Shown here: positions 1-4,173 of the stretch, piece after piece
Layout: every line of letters starts with the position of its first letter
How positions within the stretch are numbered: position 1 is the first letter of the stretch
Origin: JACPGQ01 sp039798685
GTDB taxonomy: Bacteria > Patescibacteriota > Microgenomatia > Levybacterales > UBA12049
Direction of reading: 5' to 3'
Length of the DNA: 6,308 bases
NCBI GenBank assembly: GCA_039798685.1
Contig: JBDKFM010000062.1
Coordinates: 1-6,308, forward strand
Translations under genes and position numbers: made by a program
The notes under the pieces: generated by a model
Databases searched by the model: none
Told to the model about the DNA's origin: nothing
What the model saw: the letters and a program-made list of their open reading frames with translations, nothing else

Positions 1-77
1 GGCAAGTGTTGTGTGAATCAACCACAGTGCCGCTACTGTAAAGTCAGAAAACTGTACTAACGAAGTTCCCGAGCAGG
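1..77 (+). ncRNA. Cobalamin riboswitch, 3' part of aptamer (5' end outside window)
   Basis: This is the 3' portion of a B12-sensing aptamer upstream of the B12 uptake operon. Conserved elements appear in family order: GGcAA at 1-5, a GTTG/CAAC stem (8-11 with 19-22), the ACAGT/ACTGT stem (24-28 with 35-39) closing a loop with the signature GCCGC (29-33), a short P6-like hairpin (42-47 with 52-58, one bulge), and CGAAG at 61-65. The same GCCGC, TAA and CGAAG blocks recur in the complete riboswitch at 1743-1896, which supports the call. The P1 5' strand and P2 lie to the left of the window. Only about 20 nt separate the core from CGAAG, so the large peripheral extension of adenosylcobalamin-type (Cbl-I) aptamers is absent. 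That resembles the compact Cbl-II class, but ligand preference cannot be read with certainty. Confidence 0.85.
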
Positions 78-172
78 AAAATAGTGTATTTTATTTTCAC
101 CGTAATTATTTACTCTCGGGATCCACTTTTGTTTTGCAAGGCAGAACAATGGCGGATGAAGGGAGTTTTTTT
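67..172 (+). promoter_or_regulatory. Riboswitch expression platform with alternative pairings around the first gene's SD
   Basis: Two competing structures can be drawn by eye. Segment 67-73 (TCCCGAG), just after the aptamer core and where the P1 3' strand should lie, is perfectly complementary to 115-121 (CTCGGGA). Segment 112-117 (ACTCTC) overlaps that target and pairs with the ribosome site GGGAGT at 161-166 (six pairs, one G-U). Between them a 9-bp hairpin (129-137 with 141-149, loop AAG, one G-U) would bring the halves together, with 11 nt on each side. Inferred logic: without B12, 67-73 captures 115-121 and the SD is free. With B12, P1 holds 67-73, so 112-117 covers the SD and blocks translation. 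A smaller A/T stem (77-83 with 92-98) also fits. No hairpin followed directly by a U tract was found, which favours translational control. Confidence 0.5.
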
Positions 173-592
173 ATGGAAAAACAGAGTGGGACAGTAGTAA
201 AGAATGTAAGACGTACGGTGCTTTTTATCACTCTTAGTGCGATTGCGTGCGTGCTGATTGTGAATATCGGATTGGGAATTTTTTTGTCCCAAGGGAAGAA
301 ATCTGATTCAAACGAGAGAAAATCCGCAGTAGTTTTTGAAGAAAAAAAATCCGACTTATTCTTGTATGAAGGCAAAGAGGGAAAAAATGCACTACAGCTG
401 TTGAGGCAGCATGCAAAGAGCATAGTGCAAGGAGGATCAGGCATTGTGACAGGAATAAACGGGAGAATTGCCGATGAGAGCAAGAAAGAGTTTTGGGCGT
501 TTTATGTCAATGGGAAGATGGCAGAGGTTGGACCTGCAGCCTATGTGACACAAGATGGAGATAAGATCATGTGGAAGATAGAAAAGTATTAA
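173..592 (+). CDS. Membrane-anchored DUF4430 protein (transcobalamin C-terminal-like), putative B12-capture protein
   Basis: A 139-residue protein: a short basic N-terminus (K11, R13, R14), one membrane helix at about 15-38, a charged linker, then a DUF4430-type domain at about 64-139. Domain hallmarks are the LFLYEGKEGKNA start, FWAFYVNGK at 107-115, GPAAY at 120-124, QDGD at 127-130 and a final W134. DUF4430 resembles the C-terminal part of eukaryotic transcobalamin and is often found beside cobalamin importers. The positive-inside pattern puts the domain outside the membrane, so a surface B12-binding or hand-over role is likely but inferred. The ATG at 173 is chosen because GAAGGGAG (158-165) sits 7 nt upstream. 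In-frame starts at 149 (ATG) and 134 (TTG) fall in or at the edge of the leader hairpin and would place the strong SD inside the gene. It is the first gene of the operon, under the riboswitch at the left edge, and ends 10 nt before the next gene. Confidence 0.85.
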   Translation: MEKQSGTVVKNVRRTVLFITLSAIACVLIVNIGLGIFLSQGKKSDSNERKSAVVFEEKKSDLFLYEGKEGKNALQLLRQHAKSIVQGGSGIVTGINGRIADESKKEFWAFYVNGKMAEVGPAAYVTQDGDKIMWKIEKY

Positions 593-602
593 ATAATTTT
601 CA

Positions 603-1148
603 ATGAAATTAAAAAACTTCACAGTAAAAATTCTTAAGACAACGCCAGTGCTCTTGATCATTATGAGCGCTGTTCTTCTTCGCGTATTGCCACATCCTGC
701 AAACGTCGCCCCTATTGGGGCAATGGCGCTTTTTGGCGGTGTGTATCTTGATAAGAAATATGCGATCGTTCTGCCATTTCTTGTCATGGTCATCTCGGAT
801 TTTTTTCTGGGATTTTCTCAGTCAACGCCATTTGTGTACCTGTGCTTTGCGCTCACAGGAATTGTAGGAATGTGGCTAAAAAAGAGAAAAACCGTCTTCA
901 ATGTTATTGGGGCCTCACTTTTTTCTTCTGTTCTGTTTTTCCTCGTCACTAATTTTGGGTATTGGTTGACGTATAGTTTGTATCCTAAGACGTTCGAAGG
1001 TCAGTTACTGGCCTACTATTATGCGCTTCCATTTTTCAGAAACTCAGTTCTCGGAGATTTGCTATATACAGGATTGTTCTTTGGAGGTTATGTAGTGATT
1101 AGCCAGTATCTGAGAGTGAAAGTCATTGGAGGCAGGTTGGACTCCTAA
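603..1148 (+). CDS. DUF6580 membrane protein, ECF-transporter S-component-like, putative cobalamin importer
   Basis: A 181-residue polytopic membrane protein with about six hydrophobic segments (roughly 15-30, 35-49, 53-71, 77-92, 100-124 and 147-170). Family features are the RVLPHPANVAPIGAMALFGG block (27-46), SDFFLGF (65-71), a conserved TNFGYWL (116-122), YPKT (127-130) and ALPFFRN (141-147) before the last helix. This pattern fits DUF6580, whose members resemble substrate-binding (S) subunits of energy-coupling-factor vitamin transporters. Its place between a DUF4430 protein and a cobalamin adenosyltransferase, downstream of a B12 riboswitch, makes cobalamin the most likely substrate; this is inference. 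No EcfT or EcfA subunit is in the window, so it would share a module encoded elsewhere or act alone. The ATG at 603 has no clear SD and lies 10 nt after the previous stop, so reinitiation or coupling is likely. Its 3' end is 10 nt before the next start. Confidence 0.85.
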   Translation: MKLKNFTVKILKTTPVLLIIMSAVLLRVLPHPANVAPIGAMALFGGVYLDKKYAIVLPFLVMVISDFFLGFSQSTPFVYLCFALTGIVGMWLKKRKTVFNVIGASLFSSVLFFLVTNFGYWLTYSLYPKTFEGQLLAYYYALPFFRNSVLGDLLYTGLFFGGYVVISQYLRVKVIGGRLDS

Positions 1149-1158
1149 TATTGTATAT

Positions 1159-1722
1159 ATGAAAATTTATACCCGTACCGGTGATAAGGGACAGACTTCG
1201 TTATTTGGCGGTAAGCGAGTTTCTAAGTCATCAACGCGTGTTGAGACTTACGGAAACGTTGACGAGCTAAACTCAGCGATCGGTGTCGTTGTTGCCGAAA
1301 TTTCCAATTTCAAATTTCCAATTTCAAATATCCAAAATGAGTTGGAGGAGATTCAGCACGATCTTTTTGCGATCGGTTCCTATCTCGCATCTCCCGGTAA
1401 TAAGAAGCAGGAAGCAGGAATAAAGAAATTAGAAAAACGAGTCGAGTTTTTTGAGAGTCGAATTGATGCGATGACAAAAGAGCTTCCAGAACTTCGTAAC
1501 TTTATTCTCCCGGGAGGGGGAGTGATAGGTGCGCAGCTGCACTTGGCACGTACGATCTGCAGGAGAACTGAAAGGCGGATTATAGCCCTTATAAAAAAAG
1601 AAACCATAGATAGCGGGGTTGTTATGTATTTTAATCGTCTGTCCGACCTGCTCTTTACTATGGCCCGTTTTGTCAATTATAGAGAAAAGAAAAAAGAAAC
1701 AATTTGGTCCTCCCAAGCGTAA
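1159..1722 (+). CDS. pduO: PduO-type ATP:cob(I)alamin adenosyltransferase
   Basis: A 187-residue cytosolic enzyme that transfers the 5'-deoxyadenosyl group of ATP to cob(I)alamin, making adenosylcobalamin. All PduO-family landmarks are present: the N-terminal ATP-binding segment TRTGDKGQTSLFGGKRVSK (5-23), YGNVDELN (31-38), IQHDLFAIGSYLASP (65-79), FILPGGG (115-121), the Arg-rich helix RTICRRTERR (131-140) and YFNRLSDLLF (157-166). Length is normal for the bacterial family. I start at the ATG at 1159 because homologues typically begin M-K-I-Y-T-R-T-G-D; an in-frame TTG at 1126 would add 11 residues lying mostly inside the preceding gene. No good SD is visible, and the start lies 10 nt after the preceding stop. 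Residues 48-59 are encoded by a 14-nt tandem repeat (separate entry), in the variable region between the first two conserved blocks. As third gene of the riboswitch operon it would convert imported B12 to the coenzyme form, for example for a class II ribonucleotide reductase encoded elsewhere. Confidence 0.95.
   Translation: MKIYTRTGDKGQTSLFGGKRVSKSSTRVETYGNVDELNSAIGVVVAEISNFKFPISNIQNELEEIQHDLFAIGSYLASPGNKKQEAGIKKLEKRVEFFESRIDAMTKELPELRNFILPGGGVIGAQLHLARTICRRTERRIIALIKKETIDSGVVMYFNRLSDLLFTMARFVNYREKKKETIWSSQA
1301..1337 (+). repeat. 14-nt tandem repeat inside the adenosyltransferase gene
   Basis: TTTCCAATTTCAAA occurs twice, exactly and head to tail (1301-1314 and 1315-1328), followed by a degraded third part-copy (TATCCAAAA, 1329-1337). 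The unit is not a multiple of three, so successive copies are read in different frames (...ISNFKFPISNIQ...), yet the reading frame stays open. It falls at residues 48-59, between conserved blocks, where the family varies in length. Confidence 0.8.
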
Positions 1723-1742
1723 GCGAAGGGGAAGACAAGAAG

Positions 1743-1896
1743 TATCGGGTTGACCACTGTCTCGTCCTCACGGACTCGATGGGAAGGTGAAGCCTCTGGG
1801 AATCCTGTGCAAATCAGGAACTGTGCCGCAGCGGTAATTTGGGGAGCTTGCTCTGAGCGAGTAAGGCGAGCCAAAGAGTCCGAAGACCGACCGATA
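1743..1896 (+). ncRNA. Cobalamin riboswitch, complete aptamer with long P6 region
   Basis: A full B12 aptamer starting 20 nt after the adenosyltransferase stop. Visible pairings: P1 TATCGG/CCGATA (1743-1748 with 1891-1896), P2 CGGACTC/GAGTCCG (1771-1777 with 1876-1882), CCTG/CAGG (1804-1807 with 1815-1818) around the conserved GCAAAT, ACTGT/GCGGT (1820-1824 with 1831-1835) around the signature GCCGCA, and P6 TTTGG/CCAAA (1838-1842 with 1871-1875) carrying a CTTGC/GCGAG hairpin (1847-1851 with 1857-1861). GGGAA (1798-1802), GCGGTAA (1831-1837) and CGAAGACC (1881-1888) match the consensus closely; the E. coli btuB leader has the same blocks. A local GTCC/GGAC hairpin (1764-1767 with 1772-1775) could compete with P2. 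The region after GCGGTAA is about twice as long as in the riboswitch at the window start, so the two aptamers are of different build. Confidence 0.93.
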
Positions 1897-1919
1897 TATA
1901 TATCCGAGCAGAATTTTTT
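1893..1919 (+). promoter_or_regulatory. Leader between second riboswitch and its gene; switching mechanism unclear
   Basis: GATATATATATC (1893-1904) is a perfect 12-nt palindrome overlapping the P1 3' strand, so P1 and a local A/T hairpin are mutually exclusive. It is followed by CCGAGCAG (1904-1911), an 8-mer also found just after the core of the first riboswitch (69-76), then six Ts (1914-1919) directly before the ATG. No GC-rich hairpin abuts the T run, so an intrinsic terminator is not convincing, and no strong SD is visible. GAGCA (1906-1910) could pair with TGCTC (1849-1853) in the P6 arm. Confidence 0.35.
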
Positions 1920-3476
1920 ATGGGAGAAATGCTACATTTTGTACCTCAAGAACTCTACCCGTTTGACGGTGCAGTGGCACTCGCATCATTGCAGTTAGGT
2001 GAACTCACGTCCCTTCGATTCGTTTCTCAGACGCAGCAGAGTTCTGAAATTGTTGAGTTTTCAAAGAGTAGAGAGCGTACTCTTTGCGCAGAGATGCAGT
2101 ATTTGCGTGAGAATTGGCAGTCACAGGGTCTTCCGGAGAACTGGAGATTTATGCCGGGAACTGGATTTGATGTACATCTTCAGACAGCAATGCTTTTTGA
2201 TGAATTGAGCGCAGATGACGCTCCCGATGCTAGAAAGGAGAAGCTTGATCTCTGGCTTACGAGAACTGATCGGGATATTGTGACGTTTGATGTTGAGTAT
2301 TTGGCTCGTGGTTTGACGTTTCCCATTTCCTACAAAGTTATTTCGGAGGAAGGAAGGGTGATTGATCCTGTCTATCAAAAAGATGTCGTTGAGATGATTT
2401 CAACAGACGAAAGAAATGGAGTGGTGAAAGAAACGATGGAAACAAAACTTGTGCCGTTTTTTTTGACAGCTCCCGAAGGATCAGTTGCCGTCATGACAAG
2501 TCCTGAAGGGTGGAGTGGACTCTACGCACCGCAGGCTGATCCACGTAGTCCAAAAAAGCCGATTATATTTCCTGATTCTCAAACATATGTCTATCAGAAA
2601 GTTGGCGACGAGATCGTTGGGTTTACGTTTCGTACTGATTTTAGTAACGAAGAGCATCGTGAAGTAATAAAAAAATTAAGCGGAGTTGAGCTGTCACTTG
2701 ATGCTGAGATTGAAAAATACGTTGCGTCAGTAGCGCTCTTGACACCGCAGGAGGATTTTCAGCCTGATATCAGACTTGTGGCAGAGGTTATGCGGGAGAT
2801 CCGCCGTACAAAAACGGGAAAAAAGTATGCATGGTTTGATAAAGATGGAGGAGTAGAGAGAGGGTGGGAGGAGATATTTTCTGATTTGCACAACAAAGAA
2901 GCGCTCTATGATTTCAGAGGAACATCGAAGAGACGTTGTGAGCAGTTGAAAGATTTTGTGTTGAATAGGTGGAATGGAACACGGAGGGAGCTTGATGAAG
3001 CACTTGCCGTCACGGTGCTTCGTATCAGCAGTGAGCTTCGGAGAACACAGATTCAGCGAAAAAGTACGGACGCACCTGTCACACAGGTACTTCATGCAGA
3101 TGCTATGGTTCAGGGGGAGAGTATCGTTGAGAGAAGTGACCAGCCACATGTCTCATACGGAGCTGTATTGAAGGATGCGCAAAGTTTGGGGGGTTGTAAC
3201 GGAGGAGGGCAGGACGGGGATATTTTTACGTCTCAGGTGGAGGTGCTTGTTGAGTCGGCAGGTATACCACGAAATGCGCTTGTTTCTAAAGACAGCCTTG
3301 TGTTGAACGAGGGATTTTGCACCCACTGTATGACAGAGAATACTGATGATCACTATCATTGTGAAAGTGCAAACGGCACTGATGGTTGCAAGATGAAGCT
3401 CTCAAGTGACAGGGGAAAATCCCGTGAGAAGAGGAGAAAAGAGTGTCCAAACTGCAAGATGAAGTTTAATTGCTGA
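1920..3476 (+). CDS. Unrecognised 518-residue protein with C-terminal Cys/His cluster, under B12 riboswitch control
   Basis: I do not recognise this family. There is no signal peptide or membrane helix, so it is probably cytosolic. Residues 1-265 alternate short predicted strands and charged segments with several Trp and Pro; about 273-375 look largely helical and charged. A polar stretch (about 375-420) and a Gly-rich linker with C426 lead to the C-terminus. Residues 467-518 hold nine potential ligands: C467, C470, H478, H480, C481, C490, C509, C512 and C518. They are spaced like one or two zinc ribbons, and a C-K-M-K knuckle occurs twice (490-493 and 512-515) around a very basic segment (499-507). 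Nucleic-acid binding, redox or metal storage would all fit; none can be shown. The ATG at 1920 follows the riboswitch directly. A second ATG at 1929 lies only 2 nt after a GGGAG, too close to be a good SD. The stop overlaps the next start (TGATG). Confidence 0.85.
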   Translation: MGEMLHFVPQELYPFDGAVALASLQLGELTSLRFVSQTQQSSEIVEFSKSRERTLCAEMQYLRENWQSQGLPENWRFMPGTGFDVHLQTAMLFDELSADDAPDARKEKLDLWLTRTDRDIVTFDVEYLARGLTFPISYKVISEEGRVIDPVYQKDVVEMISTDERNGVVKETMETKLVPFFLTAPEGSVAVMTSPEGWSGLYAPQADPRSPKKPIIFPDSQTYVYQKVGDEIVGFTFRTDFSNEEHREVIKKLSGVELSLDAEIEKYVASVALLTPQEDFQPDIRLVAEVMREIRRTKTGKKYAWFDKDGGVERGWEEIFSDLHNKEALYDFRGTSKRRCEQLKDFVLNRWNGTRRELDEALAVTVLRISSELRRTQIQRKSTDAPVTQVLHADAMVQGESIVERSDQPHVSYGAVLKDAQSLGGCNGGGQDGDIFTSQVEVLVESAGIPRNALVSKDSLVLNEGFCTHCMTENTDDHYHCESANGTDGCKMKLSSDRGKSREKRRKECPNCKMKFNC

Positions 3477-3658
3477 TGAAAGCGAAGAAAAATATCATGA
3501 AAGAAGGGAAGGATTTTTATATCGATCCGTCGGGTCTTCTTGTGTTGACCGAGGCATTTCTTAAGAAGAGAGGAACGTGTTGTCATAATGCGTGCAGGCA
3601 CTGTCCCTATGCAGATTGTTTTTGTCATAAAGAAAGACCGACAGAAAAGAAGAAATGA
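3476..3658 (+). CDS. Small DUF5522-family Cys-rich protein
   Basis: A 60-residue protein matching the DUF5522 pattern: DFYIDPSGLLVLTEAFLKKRG (13-33) followed by the signature CCHNACRHCPY (35-45). The invariant part has C35, C36, C40, H42 and C43; this member has two extra cysteines (C48, C50) and a lysine-rich tail. The family's function is unknown to me; the tight Cys cluster suggests metal or Fe-S binding. The ATG at 3476 shares one base with the upstream TGA (TGATG), so translation is almost certainly coupled to the 518-residue protein and hence controlled by the second cobalamin riboswitch. An in-frame TTG at 3470 and an ATG at 3497 are less likely starts; the latter would still keep the whole domain. 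Confidence 0.85.
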   Translation: MKAKKNIMKEGKDFYIDPSGLLVLTEAFLKKRGTCCHNACRHCPYADCFCHKERPTEKKK

Positions 3659-3670
3659 AGGTATCGTTGA

Positions 3671-3699
3671 TTGTTTCAATTCGTACTACGTGATAAAAT
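3671..3699 (+). promoter_or_regulatory. Probable sigma-70-type promoter with extended -10
   Basis: TTGTTT (3671-3676) lies 17 nt before TAAAAT (3694-3699), which is preceded by TG plus one base (3691-3693), the extended -10 motif. Transcription would start at about 3706, only a few bases before the ATG at 3709, giving a nearly leaderless message. That fits the absence of an SD there. It sits in the only gap (50 nt) between the B12-related genes and the secretion-type genes. Confidence 0.45.
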
Positions 3700-3708
3700 G
3701 AGCCTGTT

Positions 3709-4173
3709 ATGGATGATACTGCCCAAAAAAATCAGCCTTCAGATACAGCCGTGCAGAAGCATGCAGTATCTGACAGCCCTCAGCAGTCAGGAGTTGCATC
3801 TCCCGCAGGCGTTTCCGGTACCTCTCATAAAGAAAGTGCGCCAATTACTCTTTCTCCCCATGAGCATCTGAAGCCAGCTCCACATGAAGCCATGCCTGAG
3901 ATTCCAAAGGAGGCAGCGTCGCACATGGAGATAAGTCCGAATCCAGTGCATCCGAAGATCAGTGATGAGGACAAAAAACTTGGTGCAAAGGTGGCAAATG
4001 AGTCGTTAGCCGCACCGACAGTGCTTTCTGATGATGCAGTGTTCCCGCTTTCTGCGCAGCAAGTGACGGCGTCGCAGACGAAAGAATACAGCGTCTGGGA
4101 TTCATTTAAGTGGTATGGAAAAACTGTCGGAAGACAGATGCTGCGAAAGATATTTTTGAAAAAAACATCATGA
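3709..4173 (+). CDS. Hypothetical disordered protein preceding the TraG/VirD4-like ATPase
   Basis: A 154-residue protein I cannot assign to a family. Residues 1 to about 125 are low-complexity, rich in Pro, Ala, Ser, His, Glu and Gln, with no hydrophobic core or membrane helix, so probably disordered. The last 30 residues change character: aromatic and basic (YSVWDSFKWYGK, then R/K-rich to the end), perhaps an amphipathic helix that binds membrane, DNA or a partner. The ATG at 3709 is used; no SD is evident, which fits near-leaderless transcription from the promoter just upstream. Its TGA overlaps the ATPase start (ATGA), so the two are translationally coupled and probably act together as accessory factor and motor. 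That role is inferred only from the arrangement. Confidence 0.7.
   Translation: MDDTAQKNQPSDTAVQKHAVSDSPQQSGVASPAGVSGTSHKESAPITLSPHEHLKPAPHEAMPEIPKEAASHMEISPNPVHPKISDEDKKLGAKVANESLAAPTVLSDDAVFPLSAQQVTASQTKEYSVWDSFKWYGKTVGRQMLRKIFLKKTS

Noticed and set aside
134..172. Longer N-terminus for the DUF4430 protein from TTG at 134 or ATG at 149.
   Set aside because: Both starts fall within or at the edge of the leader hairpin (129-149), while ATG 173 has a strong SD at 7 nt. ATG 149 does have a weak AAGG upstream, so it is not fully excluded.
1654..1683. Possible internal promoter (TTTACT, 18 nt, TATAGA) ahead of the second riboswitch.
   Set aside because: Both boxes match only four of six consensus positions and lie in coding sequence; too weak to annotate, though a separate promoter for the second riboswitch is plausible.
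1700..1742. Terminator between the adenosyltransferase gene and the second riboswitch.
   Set aside because: The CCC...GGGG stretches around the stop pair poorly and no T run follows.
1893..1919. Intrinsic terminator formed by the A/T palindrome and the six Ts before the ATG.
   Set aside because: The hairpin has almost no GC pairs, is separated from the T run by 9 nt, and the T run abuts the start codon.
1750..1998. An 82-codon open frame across the second riboswitch on the + strand.
   Set aside because: Most of it is the structured aptamer and the rest overlaps the 518-residue gene in another frame; the translation has no protein-like pattern and the start has no SD.
2456..2464. Run of eight Ts in the 518-residue gene as a possible frameshift site.
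   Set aside because: The frame remains open on both sides and encodes an ordinary Phe-Phe; nothing suggests programmed slippage or a sequencing error.
2727..3149. A 140-codon open frame on the - strand, plus other antisense frames such as 4775-5053 and 5043-5426.
   Set aside because: They lie wholly opposite well-supported + strand genes and show no recognisable domain.
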